Assembly (NCBI GenBank): GCA_037447655.1 | Contig: JBBHKE010001983.1 | Coordinates: 34,860-98,859 of the forward strand | DNA: 64,000 nucleotides | Direction of reading: 5' to 3' | From: Zygnema cylindricum | Taxonomy: Eukaryota > Streptophyta > Zygnematophyceae > Zygnematales > Zygnemataceae | Part shown: piece after piece, positions 9,938 to 21,935 of the stretch | How positions within the stretch are numbered: the first letter of the stretch is position 1 | Layout of the letters: each line of letters starts with the position of its first letter | Made by a program: the position numbers and the translations under genes | Notes under the pieces: generated by a model | What the model saw: the letters and a program-made list of their open reading frames with translations, nothing else | What the model was told of the DNA's origin: nothing | The model's database searches: none

Positions 9938-12719
9938 ATGAGCAGACGACCAGTTATCATGGATGATGACGACGGAGGTTTCGGTAGTCATTATCGAGCT
10001 CCGAAAAAGAAGGAAGAAAGACCTCGATCGGAGGGACTAACTGTAAGAGAGCCACGTGTTCCAAAAGCAAAAGCTCGACAAGCAGCCAATCAAGCTGCTT
10101 CCAGTCAGGCGGAAGAAAATGAAGAAGTCTATGATCCTTTATCAAAATATGACAATTCAAGAGTGACAAATGATGCTTTTGAATATGATCCTTATGCTGA
10201 TAATCCACTTCGCCGTGCGGAGCAGAAAGAATTAGAGCAGCTTGCGGTAAAAAAGTCAAAGGAGGTTACCAGTGATTTACGACGAGCTCTTAAGGTATCG
10301 GAAGATACCAAGAATATCGGTGCTCAGACTCTTGTAACTTTACATGAGCAAGGAGAACAGCTGGTCCGTACGCACGAGAAGGTTGTACAAATGGAGCAAG
10401 AGTTATCACAGGTGTGTATTTTCCATGCATGGATGTGTCCGTTTCTCCCTCTCTTCGTTTTTTTGCATTATTTCTCGACAGTTAATTAGCTGCAACAGAA
10501 ACTTCATTTTAGTGACAAAGTCAACTTGTCAGAATTGCGTTTGCTTGTTCAAGATTGTGAGGTCCCTTGTTGTCCACATTAGTTATTTTGGAATGAGGTT
10601 TTTTTTCTTTAATCACATGGTTTATGATGGATTTGGCTTAGTTCTGACTTAGATAGTTAAGTACTGCTCTTTTCTCCTCCCCTTTTCTTCCCGTGGTCAG
10701 TGTGAACAAACTTTGTGTTGCCTCGGTGATGTGACAGGCATCTCATGTAGCTAGCATTTTCGACAGCATTTTATTTTATTTTATTTTCATTTTCTATTTT
10801 ATTATGATACGAGTTTTATCTGAGCTTCCAACAACTTAACTTCGTGTCATTCTTTGTAAAAGCAATGGTGAGACACTTTCATGTGTCTGCATGTTTGATA
10901 AATTTATAGAAAGGGTGTTTTTTCTAATTTCCATGGCCTCCTTATCATTGTCGCTTCATTTGTCTCTTTGCCCCAAATTACAGGGAGAAAAGTTGTTAGG
11001 CAAATTGGGGCCCATGTTCTCATTTGGCTGGAAGCCCAAGAAAGGAAAGAAGATTACGGGGCCCTCATATACACCAGGTGGTTTTTTCTTTCTTTGTATT
11101 TGTACCTTTGCAGAATGTTAATTTCTTTTCCACGATTTATATTCCCTTATGCCTATTTAAGTTGGAAACAGCCCCGAGATGGTTCCTTGTGAATATACTT
11201 TTAGCCTTTATGTCTCCATAAAAAAAAATTGTCAAATTAACTGTAACTGAGTCTTTCCGAGTACATGATGAGTTTCATGTCATATGGCTCCTTTAATAAC
11301 GGTTTTTGGTTTGTGATTGCAGGTGAAAAAACTGCCTATGACACTACTTCTCGCAGCGAACTTGGTTTAAAAAAGAAAGGAGCGACTGGGACGAGAAGCG
11401 GTGGAGGATGGGAAGACGAAGTGGAAGTGAGTGGCTGGTGTGAAAGTCCTTGATTGAAAAAATGCCATGCTGCAAAAGGTTGTCAAAGTGGTTCTGCCAG
11501 TCTCCTTTTTGTGAAGTACCTCGCTGATTGCTAGTAAAGTAAAAGACTTTTGTAAGACCGGAATTTGAATCAATGTTACTAATGTAAAGCTTGGATGAAA
11601 GAAGGTCCATGTAATGTCCCTGTCCGCCTATCCAATCAGTGTTTTTTAAACTGTTCTGTGTTTCGAGGTACCTGTACACCTTTAAATTCTGAACAGGGAT
11701 GTGATTTCTCTGTTATCATTTTTCGTGTAGATTCACTCAGGGTTTTGCTATTAGGCCATCATTTTGGCATGAGTTGTGAAATGACAGTTGTAAATGACAA
11801 GTTCATGGTGTACAAGGCTTGTTTTGTTGGCTTTTTGTTTTTTTACTCGATTGTATGACTGTGGCTTCTAGATTACCTCAGAAGTCAACCTTAGCTTCTC
11901 TTTTAGTGTGAGAACTCCGCTTATTACCAATATACATAAATGTGATGGATGTTAATGGTCCATTTTATGTTGTCGCAGGCAGAAAAGGACGAACAGGATG
12001 ACATTTTGGATGCAGTAAGCGCTAATTTGGCCGACTTGAAGAACATGGCCTTAGATATGGGGCGTGAATTGGCCTCGTAAGTTACTTTTCTTTTGCTATC
12101 CTTCTTTTGCTTTTTCACTTTCAGCACACAGTTTAAGAGCACACAGAACCGGATGACGCAGTCTTAAAAAATTCAGAAGCATTTGTTGACAGGTCAAAAT
12201 ATTGAATTGGTCGGGAATAGTCAACAAACACAGGATGAACGTGAATGTATTGAGATATGGGACATTTTTAAAATCAGCAAAAGTTTCTTTTAAGCCTTCC
12301 GATTCAGGGAAAAAAAACTGGATTTCTTGACAGCTGAGAACAGGGAAGGGGGTTGTTGGTGCACTATTAATGATTTGAACCTCACACGCCATAGCATCTC
12401 CGTCTGAGGGATTTTTCATTTTTTCAACTCTTTGTCGTGTTAATTTTATATCTTTGACGGACAAGTCTGTTAGATTTTCCTTTTTTCTTTCTCTTTTGTT
12501 GATGTTTATGTATATGTCTACAAGTCTGACAGTTTTGTCATTTTTTTCCTTCTCTTTGTCATGTTTGTTTTAATTGTTTGTTGTTTTGTTTGTCATTTAT
12601 GGTATGACTCTGACAGACAAGAGAAGGCCATCGATGATTTGACGGTTGACTCGACAACAATGGCTGCGAGGCAACAGGGGGCGAATGCTCGAGGACGAAG
12701 AATTCTTGGCCGGAGATAA
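9938..12719 (+). CDS. SNAP33: SNAP33-type Qb+Qc SNARE
   Basis: Membrane-fusion SNARE that supplies two helices (Qb and Qc) to the complex formed with a syntaxin and a VAMP at the plasma membrane or cell plate. Five exons with GT-AG junctions: 9938-10411, 10984-11077, 11323-11426, 11979-12076 and 12617-12719. They sum to 873 nt, or 290 residues, close to the ~300 of plant SNAP33. The acidic N-terminus (MSRRPVIMDDDDGG) is disordered. The Qb helix is about residues 95-155 (LHEQGEQLVRTH, with its zero-layer Gln). The linker has the plant hallmark GEKLLGKLGPMF, then WKPKKGKKITGP. The Qc helix is about residues 225-285 (DLKNMALDMG, then ASQEKAIDDL). The protein ends in an Arg-rich RRILGRR tail. No palmitoylated Cys cluster and no transmembrane segment are seen, as in plant SNAP25-like proteins. 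The start is the first ATG in a T-rich-leader context. Exon phases all agree, so the model is firm. Confidence 0.95.
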
Positions 12720-13840
12720 GGTTTTATTCCATACTGTTTTCTTTAGTGTTTTCTTTGACAACAATATGTCAGGAATACTACTGTATCAGAGAAAAAAGAA
12801 CAGTTGTCTGTATAATCTTTACATGCTCAGTGGCTGAAATGCTCCTACCTTTGTATTCTTTTCTTAAGGTTTAATATAAGACCGATACAAATGTTTAACA
12901 GAAAAGTAAGTAATACAAACTACTATTTTTGCGAGGTTCACGAAGCTGAGCTCTGTAGAAGCGATTTCTGTTATAGATCTTTATTTTTTACCAGTATTAA
13001 ATGCCCCTTTTTGTTTGGGGAAAACAGGCAATTCCGTCCATATCGGAAGATGTGGATGTGCTACTCAATTAGTTGTTTTTTTTTTTTTTTTTGGTTGACT
13101 AGATTCATTTTTTTTTTCTCCACTTTTTTCCGTTTCTCCTTGTCTTTTTTTCCCCTCCCATTTTACTAGGGCTTCATTCAATATTTGTTATTCGTGAATT
13201 CTCAGTTTTGAGATACGTCTCTATTTTCAAAATGTTATTGTAAAGAAAAAAAAGGCGAATAATTTTCTCCCCTACAAATTGATCAGTGGTTAAATGGAGT
13301 CATATGCCCATGAATTCTTCTCTTTCTTTGCGTTTCTTTGGGTTAGCCTCTAGACCTTTGGGTTTTGATGGTTTTGTATTGATTTTCATTGCCGGCTTTA
13401 TTGTTTTTTTTTGCCGGCTTTATTGTTTTTTTTTTTTTGGTTTTAGAAATTTCTAAAACTCCTCGGGTGCTGGATTTTAGAAACGGAGGATCATGGTTAA
13501 TCATTTGTTTTTGTAAGATAAAGTTTGGATGTGTTATTTCAATGATCTCTTTTAACTGTCTTTGACCAGATTATGTACCAATCTAAGTTAGTAAATGTAA
13601 GTTTTTTTCTTTTTTTTATTGCGAAACCAAATAACTACAGCGCCCATTTTTATTAACGTTAATAACACAAATTTTGTCGCGGCTTTTTTTGGCCCAAAAT
13701 TATAAATCAGTGTTATGAACATTACAATAGAATTGACGCCAATATGTTTTAATTGTGTTAGCCACTTTATATTATGTTTGTAAAAAGTAAAGACAAGGAG
13801 AGAAAGAGGGGTAAACATAGAGAGAAATGATGATAGGGGG
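12720..13840. other. SNARE 3' flank, T-rich intergenic
   Basis: T-rich DNA with homopolymer runs near 13074-13092 and 13404-13439. No coding signal. Confidence 0.45.
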
Positions 13841-14155
13841 ATAGAGGGAGGGAGGGAGAGGGAGGGAGGGAAAGAGGGAGAGAGGGAGAGGGGGGGGGGG
13901 GAAGAGGGAGAGAGGGGGAGAGGGGGGGAGGGGTAGGGAGGGAGAGGGGGGGGGGGGAGAGGGAGAGGAGGGGGGGGGAGAGGGGGAGGAGGGAAGGGGG
14001 GAAGGTGGAGAGGGGGAGAGGGAGAGGGGGAGAGGGAGAGGGAGAGGGGAAGAGGGGGAGAGGGAGAGGGGGAGAGGGGGAGAGGGGGAGAGGGGGAGAG
14101 GGGGAGAGGGGGAGAGGGGGAGAGGGGGAGAGGGGAAGAGGGGAAGGGGAGATAA
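13840..14155. repeat. polypurine (GGGAGA)n block
   Basis: About 315 bases of almost pure G and A on the plus strand, mostly GAGAGGGGGA variants. The minus-strand frame gives a Pro/Leu/Ser-only peptide, an artefact. Confidence 0.9.
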
Positions 14156-14434
14156 AGAAAAAGAAATGAGTCACCACAACCTTTTTTTAATCAAAATCGT
14201 CAGAGACATTGATTTGATGTGCATTTGAAAAACATTTTTTTTGGACAAAGAAAAGATTCTACAATCGAAAAATTTCGTCTTCTTCAAACTAACATTTTGA
14301 CTTTTACTTGGCGAAAAAGAAAAGATCCTTGTCAATTTTCATAAACGTTTTACTCTTTTGGAGTTTTTTTTTTTTTTTTTCTTTCTAAACCTTAAATTTT
14401 TTAAAGGCTACATTCTTCAAAGACCTTTATTTTT

Positions 14435-14728
14435 TTTTCCCCCTCAACTTCCTCTCTCTCTCTCCCCCACTTTGTCTCTCCCTTTCTTTTCTCTTTCCCT
14501 CCCTCCCTCCCTCTTTTCCTTCCTTTTTTCTTCCCCCCCCCCTTCCCTCCCTCTCCTTTCCTCTCCCCCTCCTTTATTTCTCTCCCTCCTTTCTTCTTTC
14601 CCTCCCTTTTCCTCTTCCTTCCTCCCCTCCCTCATTCCTTCCTTCCCTCCGCTCCCTCTATCCCCTTTTTTCCCCTCCCCCCTTTGTCCCCCTATTCCCC
14701 CCTCCTTCCCTCCCTCCCTCTTCCCCTA
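14435..14728. repeat. polypyrimidine (CCCTCC/CTTT) block
   Basis: About 290 bases of almost pure C and T on the plus strand, opposite in strand asymmetry to the purine block 300 bases before it. Confidence 0.9.
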
Positions 14729-14729
14729 A

Positions 14730-16560
14730 TAGCCAACGATGCTAGCAAATACTTAGCTTTTACAGAAATACACCTTATTACTGAAAAATAAATGGAATAA
14801 AAAATGAAAATGAAAAACTTCATAATTTCTACTTCTATAATTTACATCATCTTTTTTCCTTTCAAACCAAAAAAATGAACCTCCTAAAAACCTCTTAATT
14901 TCCCTCTTTCCCTTCCTCGAACTCATCATTCGACCCCCCAATATCACACTCCATACAACATTCTGAAATATCGCCTCCTCGTCCATTGTTGCCTCTTTCT
15001 TCTCAAACCATCCTCATTCTGACCCACTCATTCCGAGCCACTCATATAGTGCAGTTACGGAATCGCTGTCCGCATACGTCATTTTCTATTCGTATTTTCC
15101 CGCAGTCATACACAGTACAACGTCAAACTTGACGGTTAAAGGTTTGACTCATCCTAACGCCCAAATTACTTCTCCCAATTTTGATGCGACAAGTTTTTTT
15201 TGCTCTCGTGCGTAAACTGTATTCACGCATGGAAAGAAACAACCGTACGGTGTTCAGGTATTCCCAAGGGAATGGCTCAAAACGAGTCCGCCCCAAATGA
15301 GTATTTTGATATTATTTTCTCAATTGTTATCATAAATTAGTGTTTGTAACACGATTCAGTTGATTGGCTGGTAATGGTTCGCGTATCAGAACATAATTTA
15401 AAATAGCTAAATATTGTAGAATGTTGACGCTAAATAATTCACTAACTCTATGGGCGGCATCATTGACGTTTTGAAGGAGTTATATGTTAGTCGTTAGGGC
15501 GTGGGCTGGAACGGCGCCTGTTCGCGTTACTGTGTTTCCATCGTGCGACTCCAGTTTCTGAACGCGATGCGGGTTTTGACCACGTATTCTTAGAAAAGCT
15601 GCCGGCTATCGCTGTTACTTTGAGCGCCTCAAAGTTCTGACGGTCATTCTCGAAACGGTGTAGATTCCGTACCTATATGTACGAATTCTGATTGAAAAAG
15701 AGTGAAATGACGTATGCCAGTATCATTTTCCTGCAGTTACATGCCCACAAATTCCTATATCTGGGCCCTGTTCACGTTAAAGTTTAAACACTGAACTGCG
15801 ATGCCCCAGCCATGCATTCATTGTGTATCTTGACGCTTGACGGGACATTGTTTGTGAATTTCTAGTGACGTGGTAGTACACACGCTTGAAGATTTGCCCA
15901 ACAACCGACACCAATCAATTTGCAGCATTTTCCTACGACTTTAATTGACGTGGTGAGACACATCGCACACGCTTGAAGATTCACCATGATGCGACTGCCA
16001 ATCATAACTCCCTTGTCACATGGTATGTAAGTGAAAGCACTTTATCCGTTCACGTGGTATGTAAGTGAAATCACTTTATCCGCGCGCATTGAAGTACCGC
16101 CGAACCTTCGATCATCTCGCGGTCTGCACTTGGGATCAGTTTTTGGCCACATGGAAGGGGTGAACCTGGTCGTGATTTGTCTTCTTCGTGAGACATGAAG
16201 TTGCAGACAAATCTGCACGACGGAAATCCACAAAGTCGAGCGAAGAATTTCAGGCAGAGTCCAGGTGTCGAACTCACTACATGCTGTAGACATATGTCAC
16301 GTGTCAGTCTCATTTGTTGATGAACGGTAATTATTTTTTATGAGTACAATACTGTATTACAATACTGCATCTTGCGTTTTTCGCATAGTGGTTCAAATCG
16401 TGCGATTTTTTCCTTTTTTCCTATTTTTGCGTATAGTTCGTGACTTTTGAAAAAGTCGCAAGAAAGGAAAGTCTTTATTGCAAAAATTGCGATGGCAAAA
16501 CCATCTGAGTACAAAAAGTGTAAAACTGAAAAAACATTTGGAGACTACAAGAGTCACAAG
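14730..16560. other. intergenic with short direct repeats
   Basis: No gene recognised. GGTATGTAAGTGAAA plus CACTTTATCCG occurs twice in tandem at 16021-16082 (period about 33). CACACGCTTGAAGATT occurs at about 15880 and 15967. Confidence 0.45.
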
Positions 16561-16667
16561 AAAGTAATCTACGCCTAAAAACTGAAACGAAACAAAGCAA
16601 TACTAACAAGAGCAAAGAACCAAAACAAAATAACAACCGACTTAGACCGCGGACAAAATGAAAAAAC

Positions 16668-18220
16668 CTAGACTAGACTACCCCTAGACATACTAAGGTC
16701 CACAACCACGGAGACCATGGATGTGAACCTGGTCCCTTGGCGGAAGGTATGGAAGACCTCGCTGGTCCCATTTAGTGTGCTACGTCGAAGGAGAGCCGCA
16801 GGTTGCGCCGGTTGAAGTGCAATTGAGACACTTTGTCGGTAGAACGCAACTAAAAGACTCGGTGGAGGACTCCCTGGACCCCGGGATTCAAACATTTTTC
16901 GCGCACAGTGGCGAAGGAAGTCATCGAGGGACTTGTCCAAAGATCCAAAAATCTCCACTGCAAATGGGACAAATTGGTCCGACGGGTCTCGGTGAGCGTA
17001 GTCTCTTTCTTTTGTAGCCGCTGCGCCCCGAGCCGCCACACACGAATGCGAAGCCGCGCGAGATGAAATGTGTGTCCCAGCCGGATCTGTGAGGACCACA
17101 TCGCCAAGCGTCCTTCCAGCACCATGAAGAAAAACCAAGTCAACCCGAGGGCTCCGAGAACCCTTAGATTGGGGCCGCGGTGGAAGTATATTAGAAACCT
17201 CACGTTTGACGGTGTAGCCCGCCTCGGCACCAATGGCAACAATGGCATCTCGCACCAAATCATGCGCGACAGTTCGTTCTCCCCCATGCAAGCAACGAAG
17301 CAAATGGACCCCCTCAGCATCAATGGGTTGATTACAAACGCATCGAGCCCCCCCCAAAAGTGGAGGGTGAGGCAAACCCAACCGCAAGGGTATAGCAGAA
17401 GTAAATTGGTCAGACGATAGACGGAGCGTCAAAAAAGTTGGTGTTGCTTGTAGCCACGCACCAGCCCCAAGCCCAAAACACGAACGTAAACGAGCATGCG
17501 CTTGAGCAGAAGGTAGCGTCTCCAAGAGGTTCGCAAAATCAGCGGCGACCACTTGCTCAGATATGCGTTGTTGAAGTTAGAAGTTAGTGTCGGCCATGAG
17601 AGAATGAAAAGGTGGAACTTGGTTTTGAGATTTCGGGGGAAGTAGTCCACGAGCGGAAAGGAGAGCTCGGTGAAATGGAAACAACCCGTCTTACACCTTA
17701 GAGACAACTTGCGTCAGAATGGGGACATCATCCACAATGAAACGAGAAAGTGATGGTAGGAACCACCGAAGCCCAACTACCCAAATACGCGGCTGGCGCA
17801 ACTTTGGCCACGGAAATCAAACCTAAACCGCCGGTAGAATAGGGAGGTTGGCTTGTTGATGAGCGAGTGTCCCCTCCGGACGATCAAAAATCCCATGCCG
17901 GTTGCTGGCTCTAAAGTGGCAACATCACCCAAAGGACCCCCAAGAGGAAAGAGTAGCCTGTTGGGCTGAGCATTAAAGGATCGAACAAAAGGGAACAATT
18001 GATTGATAGGTGAAGGTGCATGTCGTAGTTCTCGGAAAATAGCATTACGGTCAATTGTATTGAAGGCGTTAGCCACATCCACCTGAAGGACCACCCAATC
18101 CGGATGCAGATCCAAAACAGTTCGCAAGCCATGGATAACCGCCTCGCAACCCCCTTTTGTAGCAACACCAAATTGATGCGGCGAAAAGGGGAGGGTTATA
18201 GTAATTAGTTCTGTTCCAGT
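16668..18220 (-). mobile_element. 5'-truncated non-LTR (LINE) retrotransposon fragment
   Basis: On the minus strand, 18196-17850 encodes part of a reverse transcriptase: SPHQFGVATKGGCEAVIHGL, then VVLQVDVANAFNTIDR, the finger/palm region of LINE RTs with its first catalytic Asp. The frames are broken after that. A 294-codon frame (17552-16668) follows with RLGLPHPP, then a Cys/His cluster CVCNQPIDAEGVHLLRCLHG like the C-terminal zinc-binding region of plant LINE ORF2. The YADD catalytic core and everything upstream (endonuclease, ORF1) are missing, so it is a dead fragment. Confidence 0.75.
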
Positions 18221-18265
18221 CAGCGTTGCAGGTAGTGGAGCGTAGACCGAGGTTCAGGTACAGTA

Positions 18266-18774
18266 CACCGCGCATCGTAATTAGAGTAATGAAAAAATTA
18301 GAGTAAAAAAAGAGAAAAAAATAATTAGAGTAATTTACTCTAATTTATGTGATAGAACTGTTTCAGGAAGGAATTTACTCTAATTTATGCGGTGTACTCT
18401 AATTTGGCAAGTTAATATCCTCTACTGTAAATAAGGTATTCGTACAGAATCTGACAAAATATACAGTTTATCGTCACTATGACGTTTGCACTACGCGGAT
18501 TGTTAAAACTTAAAACGCAGTTACATGATAATGGCTTGTATTAAATCATTATTTGTACTTTTTTTATTTATAAAAGTACAATTTTGCACGGACGGACGTC
18601 AACCGTGCTCCACACTATTTAAAACGAACATATATTAGAATTAAAAACGCTAATTAAACCTTACCTTAAATAGAATAATGAAAAAATTAGAATCATTTAC
18701 TCTATTTGATGTGATAGAGTCGAAATTTCGAGCGACCGAATTAGAGTAATTTACTCTAGTTACGATTCGCGGTG
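18266..18774. mobile_element. TA-flanked TIR element, copy 2
   Basis: It starts CACCGCGCATCGTAATTAGAG and ends CTCTAGTTACGATTCGCGGTG, flanked by TA on each side. 509 bases, no transposase. Its subterminal TTAGAGTAA words mark a subfamily distinct from copy 1. Confidence 0.75.
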
Positions 18775-18776
18775 TA

Positions 18777-20300
18777 GTGGTCCGATTTGGTCCGATTTGG
18801 TCCGATTTTGGACTGGTGTTCAGAAGACAGGCATCTGGTCCGTTGGTTCGCAGGTCGACCGTCGTTCTTGTGACAGTTGGCAGTCAGTTAGGTCGGGTGT
18901 TGGTTATCTTGTTGTGCTCGCACTTTGTTTGTGGAATGGATCAATGAATTCTACATATGTGACTTTTTGTCTATGAGCGACTCTGCTAAGCTGCTATCCG
19001 CTCTGTTAATCGCTTTCGCTGTTTAGTGTTTCCCTATTTTAAAGCTATGCTGCAAACGTTTTGTAACCGGCATGTTATTCGTACATAACTTTGACGGCCT
19101 AACATGTCGGTGCGTAAAGATGCACCGACCGCTTAGAATCTTAGATCCTTTCCAATGAGCAAGTTACTGTTGGCTAAAATATCTCCGGCATCCCCGATGA
19201 ATAACTTTCACAGATATTTCCGAATGGTACGTCCGCAAATAACTTTGTCATCTGTTCCTTTTTAACAGCGTTAGAATCTCCGAATAGTACTTAGGTACGA
19301 TCTGTCCCAAAGGCGACAACACCGTTCGATCTTCGGGCCTGAACCCTCAAAATCTGACATCGCCGATCAAAGCCGAAATCCTTGCTGCACTATCGCATCT
19401 TGGAATATAAATCCGCCATTGGAGAATAAATTCCCATCCGGAATCTAAACCCGCCTTAGGGTAACCTTCCATCAGGCGAAAAGTGGGGTTGTTTACTGGA
19501 GAAAGTACCGTTCCGTACTAGGCCGTACTGTTTTTTTTTTTTTTTTTTTCAAAAGATGTTTACTAAAAATTCGTTGAGATTCTCCAGACTTCTTGGAGAG
19601 AACTATCACCGTCCGATTTTCAATTTTCGACGCAAATGCTTCTTGTTTCCAGTACGTAGCTAGTCTCCTCCAACTGTCCTCGGGAGGAGAGTTTGTGATT
19701 ACTGGACGCGTGTTTTGGTCCACTTGTAAAGTCAGAGTCGATCCACGACAGACGTGAAGTAATAAACTTACATGTGGCAATTGGAGTGTACCGTGTGACA
19801 TGAAAGCCAGCCTGTTCAATTAAAAAAATGCAATCCTCTTCCGTTTGGTTTCTATTGTTCGTATTAAGAAGGATTAATATGAGAAGTATAAGTTCAATCT
19901 TGCAGAGATACACATAAAAATGTGACAGATGTCACCTAATATGGCAGAGGCTTTCCGTTGGAGGCAGGCGTTCAAATAAAAGCCATGGCAACTGTGAGGA
20001 AGATAGGGTTTGTTTTTACAAACCCTAATGAAGGTACACATAGTAGGCTACTGTAAAGTATACTTGTACAGTACCGTATAGTATTTTAAATACATTACGT
20101 TGGTACACATTTCTCGTTTTGACTTTCCATTGATGATATTTTGCAGATTTTCAAAATCTTTACTCTAACCTACGTGGCGCCAATCATAATTGAGAAACGA
20201 TGTTAACTGGCATGACATAATGGAAGGCCGTGCCAGTAAACATTAGAAATAGAGGTCTCCGCATGTTTACTGGGACCGCCTAATGGAGAACAGGCTGCCT
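18777..20300. other. intergenic, no gene seen
   Basis: Contains a triple TCCGATTTGG at 18780-18809 and a 20-base T run near 19530. Open frames here have no recognisable product. Confidence 0.45.
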
Positions 20301-20302
20301 TA

Positions 20303-21229
20303 CGGGTACGTCCCCCTAAAAGCGATACTTTGAAAAAATATTTTGGACTGTAGTGGAGTGTTCCGTACTACTTTGAAAAGCGTCCCTATGTGCGAAAATG
20401 GAATCGAAACTTTGAAATGTGACGGTTGTAGACATAGGTACAACTTTGTGACGGTTGACGACGACTACGAAATTGGTGACGCCAACAAAAACAGCGACAG
20501 TTGTAGACGTCTACAATTTTGTAATTTTGTGACATGGCAGATGTTTTGGGTTTTGTAACATTGTGACGTCACGCTCAATTGTGACGTCACACATTCAAGA
20601 ACTTTCTGCCATGGATACCCGATTTCGTTTTCTCTACTTTTTACGCTCTACTTGCTATAAAAATATACATAAATATAGTCAAAATATTTTTTTTCAAATA
20701 TATTTCATTTCATACCAGTTTAGTCGTGCCTCATTCTAGGAAGTGTGAGATAAAAGTGATAGTGTGAGAGGGAGAGGGGAGAGGCGACGGCGATGCAAAA
20801 TTCTACCGAGGACCCATGAATGAAAGTGGAGGTCCGAGACCCCTGCAGATTTTCTTCCGTACATGCACGCGACGGGCAGGGAGAAAAAATAGCAAGTACT
20901 CTCCCTCGTCCTAAAATTTTCTCACTCGTGTGACACGTGCGTGGATCATTTCTCATTCGTTGTTTGTGTGGTACTTTCCCTGAAATCAGGTCGCGAGGTG
21001 ATTTTTTATGAAGTTTTTTGACGGGCTGGATTCTCTTGCCCGGGGGTAGAAAAAGGAAAACGCCAAAATGCGTTCACATGACGACAAACATGAAGTACAT
21101 TCAAAGTATCCACTTAAAGTTTGCTGTACTTTAAAATAAATTGATTTTAATGTACGGCTAAATTTTTTATCGTACGAAAATGCGAAAAAGACAGATTAAA
21201 GTCGATACTTTAATACATGGGCCGTACCC
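20303..21229. mobile_element. PIF/Harbinger-like TIR element (GGGTACG family), copy 1
   Basis: The left end GGGTACGTCCCC plus AAAGCGATACTTT matches the right end, which reads as its inverse (TCGATACTTTAATACATGGGCCGTACCC). TTA flanks the right end and TTAC the left. The interior shares long blocks (TTTTGGACTGTAGTG, GAAAAGCGTCCCTATGTGCGAAAATG) with the element at 42451 and, more distantly, with the one at 40423. No transposase ORF. The class is inferred from the 3-bp T-A target. Confidence 0.65.
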
Positions 21230-21347
21230 TTAGACCCTCTTTAAGACTTTTGAGATTTTACATCCCTTTCTGATTTCTCTCGTCAAAATTGTCCTTTTCC
21301 TTCTCATATTTCTTTTCCTTCGCTTGTTATTTCCGTACGTCGCAATC

Positions 21348-21935
21348 ATGAATCGAATCGGTAATCTCCTCTGCGTCGCCGTGTGTCTCGTCCTTTTGTC
21401 GCCTTCCGCCAAAGGTGCGCAAATTCTATTGGAAGCCGGCCGACGTCTTTCCGGAGAAGCTGCCGAATCGCAGCCTTGCAGCCAATGCTATTCTCCCGCA
21501 ACTGAGCAGCAAACCGTACAGTCCGTACAAACGTTCCCAGTACCTACGGTCCAGTCGCCGCAACAAGTCGTACAACCAATCGCAGTTTCGAGTCCTCCTC
21601 CTGCGACGCAAGAAGTTCAACCAATCGTTGTCGTTCAACCAATCATTGTGCGCCAAGCTCCTCCGCCTCCCGCGGAAGTCGTTCAACCAGTAAAAGAAAA
21701 CTGTCCTCCTCCCCCTCAGGAAATAGTACAGCCCGTACAAGTAGCGAAACCATCGCCGGTACAACAAGTACAATCAGAAATAGTGTACGCTTCTCCTCCT
21801 CCTCCATGTGCCACATGTTGCGCTACATGTGGCAGTTCCGTTGAAGCGTCAGCATCCGCGGAATCTTCCAGCTCAGCATCTGCCACAGTTAGTGTGGGAC
21901 AAAACCGCAAAGTTAAAGCAGGAAAGAAGATCTGA
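21348..21935 (+). CDS. small secreted Pro/Val/Gln-rich protein
   Basis: 195 residues. Residues 1-23 form a clear signal peptide (Met-Asn-Arg, then LLCVAVCLVLLSPSAKG), with cleavage likely before AQILLEAG. The mature part has a CSQC pair, then about 95 residues of imperfect VVQP/EVQPI/EIVQPVQV repeats with PPPP patches, then a CATCCATCG cluster, a Ser/Ala run and a basic tail (RKVKAGKK). The composition suggests an extracellular or wall-associated structural protein, possibly hydroxyproline-modified; no known domain is recognised. The start at 21348 is preferred over an upstream in-frame ATG at 21324 because it begins the signal peptide directly. A Harbinger-like element ends only 118 bases upstream. 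Single exon; the wall role is inferred. Confidence 0.7.
   Translation: MNRIGNLLCVAVCLVLLSPSAKGAQILLEAGRRLSGEAAESQPCSQCYSPATEQQTVQSVQTFPVPTVQSPQQVVQPIAVSSPPPATQEVQPIVVVQPIIVRQAPPPPAEVVQPVKENCPPPPQEIVQPVQVAKPSPVQQVQSEIVYASPPPPCATCCATCGSSVEASASAESSSSASATVSVGQNRKVKAGKKI

Noticed and set aside
13767-14177. Long Pro/Leu/Ser-only open frame on the minus strand
   Set aside because: It is the translation of the GGGAGA purine block; no start context, domain or codon structure.
17070-17420. Plus-strand 116-codon frame over the LINE
   Set aside because: Antisense shadow of the LINE C-terminal frame.
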